Notes: generated by a model not told the origin, from the letters alone. 64,000 nt of DNA from Sphingomonadaceae bacterium OTU29LAMAA1 (GCA_024072375.1 CP099617.1:1840001-1904000), one strand, 5' to 3'. Positions 24,267-33,956 are shown, counted from the first letter of the stretch. Made by a program: numbers and translations.

Positions 24267-26777
24267 ATGGAATTTCCGCTGATCGCGCCCAATCCGCCGC
24301 GACTGAGTGAGCTGACCGACGGCTTGCGCCGGATCGAGGCGTCGGGCGTATTCAGTAACAATGGTCCCGAAGTGAGGGCGTTCGAGGCGGAGATCACCGA
24401 CCGGATGTTCGGCGGTACCGGAGCGAGCCTCGCGGTCGGCAATGCGACGCTGGGGCTGATGGTCGCGATGCGGCAGGCGGCGGGGATGCATCCGCGGCCG
24501 GGCACGCTGGCGCTGATGCCGGCGCTGACCTTCGCTGCCACGGCGCAGGCGGCGGTCTGGTCGGGGCTGACGCCGCTGATCTGCGATATCGAAGCTGCGA
24601 CATGGGCGGCCGATCCGACGCAGGAAGAGGCGTTGCTGGCGCGATACGGCGAGCGGATCGGCTTGATCGTGCCCTATGCGACGTTCGGCACGGCGATCGA
24701 CCTCGATCGCTATGCATGGCTGGCGAAACATTATCAGGTGGGTGTGGTGATCGACGCCGCCGCGTCGCTCGGCACGCTGGATGGCGAAGGCCGCGGGTTC
24801 GGCACCGGCGCGCCGTTCACCATCGTCTATTCGATGCACGCGACCAAGACCTTTTCGGTCGCGGAGGGCGGGCTGATCCATAGCGGCGACCGTGCCCTGA
24901 TCGACCAGTTGCGGAGCATGATCAACTTCGGGTTCGAGGGCGGGCGCAGTGCCACCCTGCCCGGCATCAACGCCAAATTGCCCGAGGTGATCGGACTGAT
25001 GGCCCGTGCCAAGCTGACCGACATCGACGCGATCTGCGATCATCGCGCCGCGATCGACACGGCCTATCGCGACGCCCTGCCCGCCTTTGCGACGCAGCGG
25101 CGGCAGGGCCGGCGACAGGCGACGCAATTCATGCCGGTGCTGCTGCCCGAAGCGCTGGCACCGCACCGGGCCGCGATCGTTGCCGCGCTGGCGCAAGACG
25201 GTGTGGGCGTCGGCCAGTATTTCAGCCCGCATATCGGCGAACAGCCGCTGTTCCGCGACATCGCGCTGGTCGAGCCGACGCCGGTCGCCGACGATATCGG
25301 CGCGCGGATGCTGAGCCTGCCGATCACCGATGCGATGACTCCGGCGGATGCGCCGGTGATCGCCGGGCGGCTGATGATGGCGATCGAACGGATCGCGGAT
25401 ACCGCGGTCGCGCGGGTGGGAGAGATGATGGACGCTACGGATCTGGCGACGGTGGTGATCGGCGGCGGCCCTGCCGGAACTGCTATGCTGACGTCGGCGA
25501 GCAAGCAGAACAAGCTGGTGCCGCTCGTCGAGGCGGGCTTTGCCATCGTCGAACGGCGGACGCGGATGGGATCGGGCGAGCTGGGCAATTACGCGATCCG
25601 GTCGGACACCACGGCGGAAACGTTCCTGTCGGCGGTGAAGAACAACCCGCATCCCGAACTCGCGTCGCTGGAGCACCATCCCGCCGGGCAGCTGATGCAG
25701 CGCTACGTCGCCGAACTGGGCGCGCCGCTGACCGATACCGCGCCGTTGCTGTCGGTGACCGCGGACCGGCTGAAGGGCATCGTCGCCGCGCACGGCGGCG
25801 AGGTGCTGACCGGCCATGACGCGACCAGCGTGCAGCGCACCGGCGATGGCCGCTGGCGCACGTCGGTAAAGGACGCATGCGGGGCAACGCGCACGCTGGT
25901 GTCGCGCAACGTCGTGGTGGCGACCGGGGGCTACCAGACCGACGAACAGGTCGCCGCAAAGCGCGTCGCTGGCGTGGCGCTGGGGAAGCTCGCCGGCAAG
26001 CGGCTGATGCGATCCGACACGCTGCTGCGGCTCGGCGGGGTCGAACAGGTGCATGAGCGGCTGCGCGGGCGAGCGTCGCCACGGGTCGCGATCATCGGCG
26101 CGTCGACCAGCGCGATCGCCGCGGCCGTGCTGCTGCTGAAGAACCAGCCGGGCTTCGCATTCGGTGCCGGCGCGGTGACGATCCTGCATCGCCAGCCGCT
26201 CAAACCCTTCTATCCGACCATTGCGGCGGCACATGCCGAGGGCTTCCGCGATTTCGACGAGAACGATATCTGCCCGGTAAGCGGCTTCGTGTTGCGGCTG
26301 GCCGGCCTGCGCCTCGAATCACGCGAATTGGTGCTGCGGATGCTCGCACTGGGCGGTCGCACGCCCGATCCCCGCGTCGCGTCGCACCGGATCGGTGGCG
26401 ACGAGGATGCCGAGGCGCGAAGGATCATCGCCGACGCCGATCTGGTGGTGGGCGCGCTCGGCTATCGCCCGCGCGCGGTGCCGCTGCTGGGAATGGACGG
26501 GCAACCACTGGCGCTCGCGCATCACGACGGTCGCCCGATGGTCGACCGGCACTGCCGTATCCTCGATGCGCAGGACCTGCCGGTGCCGGGCGCCTATGGC
26601 ATCGGCTTGTCGGCAGGCTTCGTGCCGTGGGGTAAACTGGGTGGCGAGGCGAGCTTCCGCGGCCAGGCGAACGGCCTGTGGTTGTGGCAGAACGACGTCG
26701 GCCAGATGATCGTCGACCAGTTGCTGGGACTGGAGCAGCCCGGCGCGGTACTGGCGGACGCGCGGGCGGCGGCGTGA
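24267..26777 (+). CDS. Fusion of DegT/DnrJ/EryC1-type aminotransferase and FAD-dependent oxidoreductase
   Basis: 836-residue two-domain protein. Residues 1 to about 385 form a fold-type I PLP enzyme of the sugar-aminotransferase (DegT/DnrJ/EryC1/StrS) family: GVFSNNGPEV, VGNATLGL for the cofactor phosphate, Asp163 in VVIDAAASLG for the pyridine nitrogen, and Lys194 in SMHATKTFSVAEGG as the Schiff-base lysine. Residues from about 392 are a flavoprotein: a dinucleotide-binding GGGPAG at 399-404, a second Rossmann motif IIGASTSAIAAA (609-620), and ATGG (552-555). Its layout recalls flavin N-monooxygenases and FAD/NAD(P) oxidoreductases. The fusion may convert a keto-sugar to an amino product and then oxidise it, but the substrate is unknown. 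The downstream GT2 gene overlaps it (GTGA). No frameshift is seen; both halves keep key residues. Confidence 0.8.
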   Translation: MEFPLIAPNPPRLSELTDGLRRIEASGVFSNNGPEVRAFEAEITDRMFGGTGASLAVGNATLGLMVAMRQAAGMHPRPGTLALMPALTFAATAQAAVWSGLTPLICDIEAATWAADPTQEEALLARYGERIGLIVPYATFGTAIDLDRYAWLAKHYQVGVVIDAAASLGTLDGEGRGFGTGAPFTIVYSMHATKTFSVAEGGLIHSGDRALIDQLRSMINFGFEGGRSATLPGINAKLPEVIGLMARAKLTDIDAICDHRAAIDTAYRDALPAFATQRRQGRRQATQFMPVLLPEALAPHRAAIVAALAQDGVGVGQYFSPHIGEQPLFRDIALVEPTPVADDIGARMLSLPITDAMTPADAPVIAGRLMMAIERIADTAVARVGEMMDATDLATVVIGGGPAGTAMLTSASKQNKLVPLVEAGFAIVERRTRMGSGELGNYAIRSDTTAETFLSAVKNNPHPELASLEHHPAGQLMQRYVAELGAPLTDTAPLLSVTADRLKGIVAAHGGEVLTGHDATSVQRTGDGRWRTSVKDACGATRTLVSRNVVVATGGYQTDEQVAAKRVAGVALGKLAGKRLMRSDTLLRLGGVEQVHERLRGRASPRVAIIGASTSAIAAAVLLLKNQPGFAFGAGAVTILHRQPLKPFYPTIAAAHAEGFRDFDENDICPVSGFVLRLAGLRLESRELVLRMLALGGRTPDPRVASHRIGGDEDAEARRIIADADLVVGALGYRPRAVPLLGMDGQPLALAHHDGRPMVDRHCRILDAQDLPVPGAYGIGLSAGFVPWGKLGGEASFRGQANGLWLWQNDVGQMIVDQLLGLEQPGAVLADARAAA

Positions 26778-27847
26778 CGGATCCGGTCGTCTCGGTCGTC
26801 ATGCCGAGCTACAATGGCGTGGCCTTTATCGGCGAGACGCTGGAATCGCTCGCGCGACAGACCTTGCGCGATTGGGAAGCGATCGTGATCGACGATTGTT
26901 CGACAGACGACACCCGTGCGCTGGTCAAGGCCTGGCCGGATTCCCGTGTCCGGCTGATCGAGCGTAGCGAGAACGGCGGACCGGTCCTCGCCCGCAATTC
27001 GGGAATCGCGGCGGTGCGGGGCCGCTACATCGCGGGGCTGGATCAGGACGACCTGTGCCTGCCCGACCGGCTGGCGCGGCAGGTCGCGTATCTGGAGGCG
27101 CATGCCGACGTGGTGCTGGTCGGCGCCCAGGCCGAGCAGTTGCGCGAGGGCAAGGTGTCCGCGATGCAATATGCGCCGCATTCCACGCCGGACCTGATCG
27201 CCTGGCTGACCTGGATCGAGAACCCGATCGTCTGGTCGACCGTGATGATGCGAACCGGCGCGGCACGGGCGCTCGATCCGTTCAGCCGTCCCGCGCTGGT
27301 CTATGCCGAGGATTTCGACCTGTACCATCGCATCGCCCGCTTCGGCAGGGTCGCGCGGCTGGACGAGCCCCTGGTCCTGTACCGTCAGCATGCCGGCGGC
27401 GTGTCGAAACGCTTCATCTCGACGATGCAGGCGAGCGCGACGCAGGTGCTGGCGCAGGCCCATGCCGCGCTGCTCGGCGAAGACGAGGCAGCGGCACTGG
27501 CCACGTTGCTCGTACGGCATAACATGGGGGGCGAACCGGTGCCGGATCGGGCGACACTGATGCGGCTCGGAAACGGTATCGCGACGTTGCAGGCCGCATT
27601 CATCGCGCAGGCGAGCCCGGATGCGGAGAGCAGCAAGCTGATCCGCTGGGAAACCGCACGCCGCTGGGCGCGGATCGGACGGGCGGGGCTGCGATCCGGC
27701 GCGGTTTCGCTGGGCGATGTGATAGCCGCCCGCCCACCACATCTGGGCCTCGGCTATGCCGGGATCGAAACATTGCTGTGGTGCGGCGCGATCGGCGCCG
27801 TGCGGCGGTGGCAGGCCCGTGACCCGTCTGCCAGCGTCACTGGCTGA
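26774..27847 (+). CDS. Glycosyltransferase family 2
   Basis: 357-residue inverting glycosyltransferase with a GT-A fold. It begins VVSVVMPSYNGVAFIGETLESLARQTLRDWEAIVIDDCSTDDT (nucleotide-binding domain) and has the DxD-type metal site in LDQDD (90-93). ENPIVWSTVMMR and AEDFDLYHRIARFG, with LYRQHAGGVSK, complete the catalytic domain; a C-terminal helical tail follows. There is no membrane segment. The GTG start overlaps the stop of the aminotransferase fusion, so the two products are made together. The likely role is to transfer the sugar made by, or related to, the fusion enzyme onto a surface glycan or small molecule. The acceptor is unknown. Confidence 0.86.
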   Translation: MTDPVVSVVMPSYNGVAFIGETLESLARQTLRDWEAIVIDDCSTDDTRALVKAWPDSRVRLIERSENGGPVLARNSGIAAVRGRYIAGLDQDDLCLPDRLARQVAYLEAHADVVLVGAQAEQLREGKVSAMQYAPHSTPDLIAWLTWIENPIVWSTVMMRTGAARALDPFSRPALVYAEDFDLYHRIARFGRVARLDEPLVLYRQHAGGVSKRFISTMQASATQVLAQAHAALLGEDEAAALATLLVRHNMGGEPVPDRATLMRLGNGIATLQAAFIAQASPDAESSKLIRWETARRWARIGRAGLRSGAVSLGDVIAARPPHLGLGYAGIETLLWCGAIGAVRRWQARDPSASVTG

Positions 27848-27859
27848 CCGGATGTGAAA

Positions 27860-27883
27860 GGCCGCCGGATAGCTCCGGCGGCC
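27860..27883. terminator. Bidirectional GC stem-loop terminator candidate
   Basis: A perfect 10-bp stem GGCCGCCGGA/TCCGGCGGCC with a TAGC tetraloop lies in the 59-bp gap between the convergent GT2 and EF-hand genes. AAA precedes the stem, giving a weak T stretch for the minus-strand transcript. The position between convergent stops strongly suggests a shared terminator. Confidence 0.75.
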
Positions 27884-27906
27884 TCGCGCTGGTCATGCCT
27901 GATGGA

Positions 27907-28413
27907 TCAGGACTGACCCTGGCTCAGGAATCCGATCAGCTCGGGCTGGGTGAGCGACTGGTTCTTGTCCTTGTCTGCCTGTGCGAACGCGGCATTGACC
28001 CAGGATTTCGTTTCGGCGCTCGTCGCAGACGCCTTCGGATCGGTTGCCTGCTTCAGCTTGACCATCCAGCTGGCAAATTCGGTCTTTTCGAGCTTGCCGT
28101 CCTTGTTCGCGTCATAGGCCGGGAACTCGGTCTGGACGACAGTCGCGACCTGATCGGCACCCGCTGCCGGCTCGGCCGCCGCACTCTGCGCCGCATCCGC
28201 TGCAGGAGCGGCCGCGGTCGAGTCCATCGGCGCGGAAGGCTGCGCCTGCGGGTCTGCGGCCGGAGCAGCTTGCGGCGTCGTCGCCGGGTCCACCTGACCG
28301 GATGCGGCCTGCGGTGCCGACTGCGTCGAGGTCGGGGCAGTATTGGCCTGCGTCTGCGCGATAGCTGGCGCAGCAATCGTCATCACGCCGGCGAGAAGAG
28401 CATATTTCAGCAT
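27907..28413 (-). CDS. Secreted EF-hand calcium-binding protein
   Basis: 168-residue exported protein. A signal peptide (MLKYALLAGVMTIAAPAIAQ) is followed by a low-complexity Ala/Pro/Gln/Thr linker (about 21-90) and two EF-hand loops: DANKDGKLEKTE at 101-112 and DKDKNQSLTQPE at 147-158, both with acidic residues at positions 1, 3 (or Asn) and 12. It is probably periplasmic or cell-surface. The gene is monocistronic, divergent from purB with a 214-bp gap, and ends in a hairpin. No partner can be named. Confidence 0.88.
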   Translation of the reverse strand: MLKYALLAGVMTIAAPAIAQTQANTAPTSTQSAPQAASGQVDPATTPQAAPAADPQAQPSAPMDSTAAAPAADAAQSAAAEPAAGADQVATVVQTEFPAYDANKDGKLEKTEFASWMVKLKQATDPKASATSAETKSWVNAAFAQADKDKNQSLTQPELIGFLSQGQS

Positions 28414-28627
28414 TGCTTGTCTCCCATCGTTGTTCATGAAACTTGTAGCGGCTCGATTACGCCGGCCGCCACGCTTACTTGAAGTGGGAAATGATCTATT
28501 GATTGCAATGGTTCCGCATCGGCAGGTTTGTGGCCGAACGCCCACACTGCTACTGCCCCGCGGAAATCCGCGATTCGTACCGTTTTCGACACGACGAGCC
28601 GTGCGCCCATCAGGACGAAGGAACATC

Positions 28628-29938
28628 ATGGTCCCCCGCTATTCCCGCCCCGAGATGACCGCGATCTGGACGCCTGAGAACCGTTTCCGCATCTGGTTCG
28701 AGATCGAGGCACACGCCACCGACGCGCTCGCCGAGCTGGGCGTCGTGCCGAATGAAGCCGCACAGGCGCTGTGGGCATGGTGGAACACCAACCCCGCGAT
28801 CGACGTCGCCGCGATCGACGCGATCGAGGCGGTCACCAAGCACGACGTCATCGCCTTCCTGACCTGGGTCGCGGACAATGTCGGCGATCAGGCGCGCTTC
28901 ATGCATCAGGGCATGACCTCGTCCGACGTGCTCGACACCGCACTGGCGGTGCAGCTGGCGCAGGCGTCCGACATCCTGCTCGCCGACCTCGACCGGTTGC
29001 TGGAGGTGCTCAAGCGCCGTGCGATCGAACACAGGATGACGCCGACGATCGGTCGTAGCCACGGCATCCACGCCGAACCGGTGACGTTCGGGCTGAAGCT
29101 GGCGCAGGCCTATGCCGAATTCGACCGCTGCAAGACGCGGCTGATCGCGGCGCGGGCGGACATCGCCACCTGCGCGATCTCCGGCGCGGTCGGCACCTTC
29201 GCCAACATCGACCCGTCGGTCGAGGAGCATGTCGCCGCCAAGCTCGGCCTGTCGGTCGAACCCGTCTCGACGCAGGTCATCCCGCGCGACCGGCATGCGA
29301 TGTACTTTGCGACGCTGGGCGTGATCGCGTCGTCGATCGAGCGGCTGGCGACGGAGGTCCGCCACCTCCAGCGTACCGAAGTACTGGAAGCCGAAGAGTA
29401 TTTCTCGCCCGGCCAGAAGGGCTCGTCGGCGATGCCGCACAAGCGCAACCCGGTGCTGACCGAGAACCTGACCGGCCTCGCCCGGATGGTGCGCGGCTAT
29501 GTCACGCCGGCGCTGGAGAATGTGGCGCTGTGGCATGAACGCGACATCTCGCATTCGTCGGTGGAGCGGTACATCGGCCCGGACGCGACGATCACGCTCG
29601 ACTTCGCGCTGGCGCGGCTGACCGGCGTGATCGACAAGCTGCTCGTCTATCCCGAACGGATGGAAAAGAACCTCAACAAGATGGGCGGCCTCGTCCATTC
29701 GCAGCGCGTGCTGCTGGCGCTGACGCAGGCGGGGGTGAGCCGCGAGGATTCGTACCGGCTGGTGCAGCGCAATGCGATGAAGGTGTGGGAATCGGACGGC
29801 GCGCTATCGCTGCTCGACCTGCTGAAGGCCGATCCGGAGGTGACCGCGGCGTTGCCGGCGGAGCAGATCGAGGAGAAGTTCGACCTCGGCTATCATCTCA
29901 AACACGTCGATACGATTTTCGCGCGCGTATTCGGCTGA
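28628..29938 (+). CDS. purB: Adenylosuccinate lyase
   Basis: 436-residue member of the fumarase/aspartase superfamily. It catalyses the removal of fumarate from SAICAR and adenylosuccinate in de novo purine synthesis. Landmarks are RYSRPEM at the N-terminus, TSSDVLDTALA (97-107), GRSHGIHAEP with the catalytic His145, and the superfamily signature KGSSAMPHKRNP (264-275). The start ATG at 28628 gives the canonical N-terminus VPRYSRPEMTAIW; AAGGAA lies about nine bases upstream. No other purine genes adjoin it. A 171-bp gap separates it from the oxidase operon. Confidence 0.96.
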   Translation: MVPRYSRPEMTAIWTPENRFRIWFEIEAHATDALAELGVVPNEAAQALWAWWNTNPAIDVAAIDAIEAVTKHDVIAFLTWVADNVGDQARFMHQGMTSSDVLDTALAVQLAQASDILLADLDRLLEVLKRRAIEHRMTPTIGRSHGIHAEPVTFGLKLAQAYAEFDRCKTRLIAARADIATCAISGAVGTFANIDPSVEEHVAAKLGLSVEPVSTQVIPRDRHAMYFATLGVIASSIERLATEVRHLQRTEVLEAEEYFSPGQKGSSAMPHKRNPVLTENLTGLARMVRGYVTPALENVALWHERDISHSSVERYIGPDATITLDFALARLTGVIDKLLVYPERMEKNLNKMGGLVHSQRVLLALTQAGVSREDSYRLVQRNAMKVWESDGALSLLDLLKADPEVTAALPAEQIEEKFDLGYHLKHVDTIFARVFG

Positions 29939-30109
29939 CGCGGGATTTCGCCCGGTCGGGCAAGGTGGGCGGGTCGCCAGCCGAACGGGAGGGCCGGCTC
30001 GCCGATGCCGCCCTCCCCGTGCGCAAGCGAGCGCCGCCCGGCAACGTTTCGTAACAGGAAACGTGCGCATGCCACCGAACCGTTTCGGACCCGATGCGTT
30101 ACGGGGTTG

Positions 30110-31075
30110 ATGCGGGGGCGAATATTCACGTTGGTCGGTGTGACGGCTGTGTTGCTGTCCGCCTGCAACACGCATCAATCGACGCTGGCGCCGTTCGGTG
30201 CGGATGCCGTCGACATTCGCCACCTGTTCCTCATCATGCTGGCCGGCGCCGTGGTCATCGCGACCGGCGTCGCCCTGCTGATGCGACATGCGGTGCGCGC
30301 GCCGGAGGGCGAGCTGACGCACGACAAGGGCATGCGGCTGGTGCTGTGGCTCGGCGGTATCAGCCCGACGGTCGTGCTGCTCGGGCTGCTGGTCTGGTCG
30401 TTGCCTTACATGAAGCCCCGCCCTGTCGGACCCGCCGATCTCAACATCGCGGTAGAGGGCGAGCAATTCTGGTGGCGCGTCGTCTATCGCCCTGCCGGGG
30501 CCGCGCCGGTCGAGAGTGCCAACGAAGTCCGGATCCCCGTCGGCCGCACCGTCGCATTTCGCCTGACCGCCGCAGACGTTCTCCACAGCTTCTGGATACC
30601 CGGCCTCGCCGGCAAGATGGACATGATCCCGGGTCGCACCAACACGTTGGTCGTTCGCGCCGAAAAGGCCGGACGATATCGTGGTCAATGCGCCGAATTC
30701 TGTGGGTTGAGCCACGCGCTGATGGCGATGGACGTGGTGGCGATGGAGCCTGCCGCGTTCGACACATGGCTGGCCGACCAGCGCCGACCGGCGACAGCGC
30801 GCGGTGACGGCGCAAGGCTGTTCGCCGCCAACGGCTGCAACGCCTGCCACGCGATCCGCGGCACGCAAGCGAACGGACGGATCGGCCCCGACCTGACGCA
30901 TTTCGGCGCGCGACCGACGCTGGCGGCGGGTATCCTGCCGATGACCACCGCCAATGTCGCGGGCTTCATCCGCCATCCGCAGACCACCAAGCCGGGCGTG
31001 CGCATGCCCGCCTTCCCCCATCTCTCGCAAGGTGAGGCCGTCGCCATCGCCCGCTATCTGCAGGGCCTGCAATGA
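30110..31075 (+). CDS. coxB: Cytochrome c oxidase subunit II with fused cytochrome c domain
   Basis: 321-residue CuA subunit of a caa3-like heme-copper oxidase. A lipoprotein-type signal ends LLSAC with Cys19. Two membrane helices (about 36-58 and 78-100) are followed by the cupredoxin domain with CuA ligands His159, Cys194, Glu196, Cys198, His202 and Met205 (HSFWIPGL; GQCAEFCGLSHALM). A C-terminal class I cytochrome c domain carries CNACH (243-247) and a distal Met in MPAF. The ATG at 30110 is preferred because it opens the lipoprotein signal; an in-frame upstream start at 30005 adds a basic stretch. It is the first gene of the oxidase operon and overlaps the coxA-C start by four bases. Confidence 0.94.
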   Translation: MRGRIFTLVGVTAVLLSACNTHQSTLAPFGADAVDIRHLFLIMLAGAVVIATGVALLMRHAVRAPEGELTHDKGMRLVLWLGGISPTVVLLGLLVWSLPYMKPRPVGPADLNIAVEGEQFWWRVVYRPAGAAPVESANEVRIPVGRTVAFRLTAADVLHSFWIPGLAGKMDMIPGRTNTLVVRAEKAGRYRGQCAEFCGLSHALMAMDVVAMEPAAFDTWLADQRRPATARGDGARLFAANGCNACHAIRGTQANGRIGPDLTHFGARPTLAAGILPMTTANVAGFIRHPQTTKPGVRMPAFPHLSQGEAVAIARYLQGLQ

Positions 31076-33582
31076 GCCTCCACACACAGGACGATCCGGA
31101 ACTCCGCAAGGCGCAGGAAGAGCGGCTGCGCGAAGTGTGGAAGCCGCCGTCGGGCTGGTTCTTCCGCTGGACCGACGTCAACAACAACCGGATCGGCGTC
31201 TGGTACACGCTGACCGCGTTCGGCTTCATGCTGTTCGCGGGCGTATTGGCGCTCATCATGCGCACGCAATTGGCGGTGCCGGAGAACGACCTCGTCAGCG
31301 CGAACACCTTCAACCAGCTGTTCACGCTGCACGGCTCGATGATGATGTTCCTGTTCGCCGTGCCGATGTTCGAAGCGGTGTCGATCATCCTGCTGCCGCA
31401 GTTGCTGGGCGCGCGCGACCTCCCCTTCCCGCGCCTCTCCGCGTTCGGTTACTGGAGCTTCCTGCTCGGCGGCGTGTTCGTCGGCGGGTCGATCTTCTTC
31501 AACGCCGCGCCCGATGGCGGCTGGTTCATGTACCCGCCGCTGACGACGCGCACCGACCTGTCGGGGCTCGGTGCCGACATCTGGATGCTGGGGCTCAGCT
31601 TCATCGAGGTGTCGTCGGTCGCCGCCGCGGTCGAACTGATCGTCGGCGTGCTGAAATGCCGGCCGCCCGGCATGCGGCTCAACCTGATGCCGCTCTACGC
31701 CTGGTACATCTTGGTCGTCGCGGTGATGATCCTGTTCGCCTTCCCGCCACTGATCGCGGGCGACCTGCTGTTCGAGATGGAGCGGCTGCTCGGCTGGCCG
31801 TTCTTCGACGCGGCCAAGGGCGGCGATCCGCTGCTGTGGCAGCATCTGTTCTGGATTTTCGGCCATCCGGAAGTCTACATCGTCTTCCTGCCGTCGATCG
31901 CGCTGTTCGCGATGCTGATCCCGACGTTCGCGCAACGGCATCTGCTCGGCTATCCGTGGATCGTGCTGGCGGCGGTCGGCACCGCATTCCTGTCGTTCGG
32001 GCTGTGGGTCCACCACATGTTCGCGACCGGGCTGCCGAAGATCAGTCTCGCCTTCTTCTCCGCCGCGTCCGAAGCCGTCGCGATCCCGACCGGCGTGCAG
32101 ATATTCGCGTTCATCGCGACCCTGTGGGCGGGCAAGGTGAAATGGTCGACGCCGTTGCTCTACGCCAGCGGCAGCCTCGCGGTGTTCGTCATCGGCGGCC
32201 TCACCGGCGTGATGGTCGCGATCGCGCCGTTCGACTGGCAGGCGCACGACACCTATTTCGTCGTCGCGCACCTGCATTACGTGCTGATCGGCGGGACGTT
32301 GCTGCCGCTGTTCGGGGGGCTGTATTATTATTGGCCGCTGATCACCGGCAAGAAACTGAGCGACCGGCTGGGGCGGATCGCGTTCTGGATCATGTTCGTC
32401 GGCGTCAACCTCACCTTCTTCCCGATGCATCTGTCGGGGCTGGAGGGGATGCCGCGGCGGGTGTTCACCTATCCGGCCGATCTCAATATCGGCTGGCTCA
32501 ACCTCGCCTCGACGTTGGGATCGTATCTGTTCGCGACCGGCGTCGCCGTGCTGGTCGTCGATCTCGCACTGTCGCCGACGCGCAAGAAGGCGGCGCGCAA
32601 TCCGTGGAACGCCGGCACGCTCGAATGGCTGGCGCTGCCCGAGGACGAGGATTGGGGCATCCGATCGGTGCCGCTGATCGAGAGCCGCTATCCGATCTGG
32701 GACCAGCCGGGCTTCGTCGCCAAGGTCGACGAAGGCCGCTTCTTCCTGCCCGATGCGGAGGAAGGGCGACGTGAGACGATCATCACCTCGGTCCTCGACG
32801 CCAAGCCGGTGTCGGTGATCCGGCTGGGTACGCCGAGCGTCAAGCCGATGATGACCGCCGTCGCGCTGGGCGCGGTGTTCATCCTGACGACCTATCATCT
32901 GTACCTTCTCGCGGCGCTGAGCGGCGTGGCGACGCTGGCGTGCGTCTTGTGGTGGCTGTGGGATACCGCCGAGATCCCGGAGAAGCCGGAGAAGGGGATC
33001 GGCCATGGCATCGACCTGCCGCTGTATATCTCCGGTCCCGCCGCGCCGGGCTGGTGGGCGATGTTCATCACGATGATGGCGGATGCGACGGCGTTTTCGG
33101 GGCTGGTGTTCGGCTATTATTTCTACTGGACGATCCATCCCGATTTCGGCGCCGGGTTCGACAGGCCGGGCGTGTACTGGCCGATGGTCGCGCTGGCGCT
33201 TTCGCTGGCGAGCTGGGCGACGACGGTGGCGGCGCGCGAACTGAATGCGCGGGCGCAGGTCTTGCCGGCAAGGATGCTGCTGATCGCTGGTGCGGTGCTG
33301 GCAGGAATCAGCATCTTTGCCGGTCTGCGGGGGCTGTCCGGCCTCGATCCCAAGGCGAACGTCTATCCGGCGATCGTCTATGTGCTGGTGATCTGGACCG
33401 TCGCGCATGCCGCGGTCGGCGTGGTGATGCAGCTCTACACGCTGGCCCGCAGCTTCGCCGGACGGATGACGCCGACGCACGATGCCGATCTGCGCAACAT
33501 CACCGTCTACCAGCATTTCTTCGCACTTACGGCATTGGTGGCCTACCTGACGATCGGGCTGTTCCCGGAGGCGGGGCTGTGA
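31072..33582 (+). CDS. Fused cytochrome c oxidase subunits I and III
   Basis: 836-residue CoxA-CoxC fusion. The subunit I part (about 1-540) has heme a ligands His87 and His402, heme a3 ligand His400, CuB ligands His265 and His314-His315, the His265-Tyr269 pair and Glu267 in GHPEVYI. A linker (about 540-610) leads to the subunit III part with the remaining helices (EKGIGHGIDLPLYISG, AHAAVGVVMQLYTLARS). Fused I-III subunits occur in some bacterial oxidases. All catalytic residues seem present, so the enzyme should reduce oxygen and pump protons. The ATG overlaps the coxB stop (ATGA). Confidence 0.95.
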   Translation: MSLHTQDDPELRKAQEERLREVWKPPSGWFFRWTDVNNNRIGVWYTLTAFGFMLFAGVLALIMRTQLAVPENDLVSANTFNQLFTLHGSMMMFLFAVPMFEAVSIILLPQLLGARDLPFPRLSAFGYWSFLLGGVFVGGSIFFNAAPDGGWFMYPPLTTRTDLSGLGADIWMLGLSFIEVSSVAAAVELIVGVLKCRPPGMRLNLMPLYAWYILVVAVMILFAFPPLIAGDLLFEMERLLGWPFFDAAKGGDPLLWQHLFWIFGHPEVYIVFLPSIALFAMLIPTFAQRHLLGYPWIVLAAVGTAFLSFGLWVHHMFATGLPKISLAFFSAASEAVAIPTGVQIFAFIATLWAGKVKWSTPLLYASGSLAVFVIGGLTGVMVAIAPFDWQAHDTYFVVAHLHYVLIGGTLLPLFGGLYYYWPLITGKKLSDRLGRIAFWIMFVGVNLTFFPMHLSGLEGMPRRVFTYPADLNIGWLNLASTLGSYLFATGVAVLVVDLALSPTRKKAARNPWNAGTLEWLALPEDEDWGIRSVPLIESRYPIWDQPGFVAKVDEGRFFLPDAEEGRRETIITSVLDAKPVSVIRLGTPSVKPMMTAVALGAVFILTTYHLYLLAALSGVATLACVLWWLWDTAEIPEKPEKGIGHGIDLPLYISGPAAPGWWAMFITMMADATAFSGLVFGYYFYWTIHPDFGAGFDRPGVYWPMVALALSLASWATTVAARELNARAQVLPARMLLIAGAVLAGISIFAGLRGLSGLDPKANVYPAIVYVLVIWTVAHAAVGVVMQLYTLARSFAGRMTPTHDADLRNITVYQHFFALTALVAYLTIGLFPEAGL

Positions 33583-33956
33583 GGCGGCTGGTCAAGCGCG
33601 CGCGCAGCCTGCGCGTCACGCTGTGGACGCTGATCGTACCGCCGACGACATGGGCGGTGCATTTCCTGTTCTCGTATTTGTGGGCGGCGGTGTCGTGCGC
33701 CAAGCTGGGCGAATGGGCGCGGTTTCCGACCGCTTTCGCGATCGGGACGGTCATAGCGTTGCTGGTCATCGTCGCCGCAGGGCTGATCGCATGGCAGCAG
33801 GCGCGCACGCCGGGCGAGCCTGCACCGCATGACAGCGGGACGGATGTCGATCGCTTGCGCTTCATCGCTTATTCGACGCTGCTGCTGTCGGGGCTGAGCT
33901 TCATCGCGGTGGTGTTTACCGCCGCGCCGGTCATCGTACTGAGCGATTGCCGGTGA
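33579..33956 (+). CDS. Small membrane protein of the oxidase operon
   Basis: 125-residue protein with three hydrophobic segments (about 13-35, 44-68, 93-118), read from a GTG that overlaps the oxidase stop (GTGA). It includes PPTTWAVHFLFSYLWAAVSCAKLG. It does not resemble CoxD or subunit IV strongly. Its place between the catalytic subunits and the assembly-factor gene suggests an accessory subunit or assembly role. Function is unproven. It in turn overlaps the next gene (GTGA). Confidence 0.78.
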   Translation: MRRLVKRARSLRVTLWTLIVPPTTWAVHFLFSYLWAAVSCAKLGEWARFPTAFAIGTVIALLVIVAAGLIAWQQARTPGEPAPHDSGTDVDRLRFIAYSTLLLSGLSFIAVVFTAAPVIVLSDCR

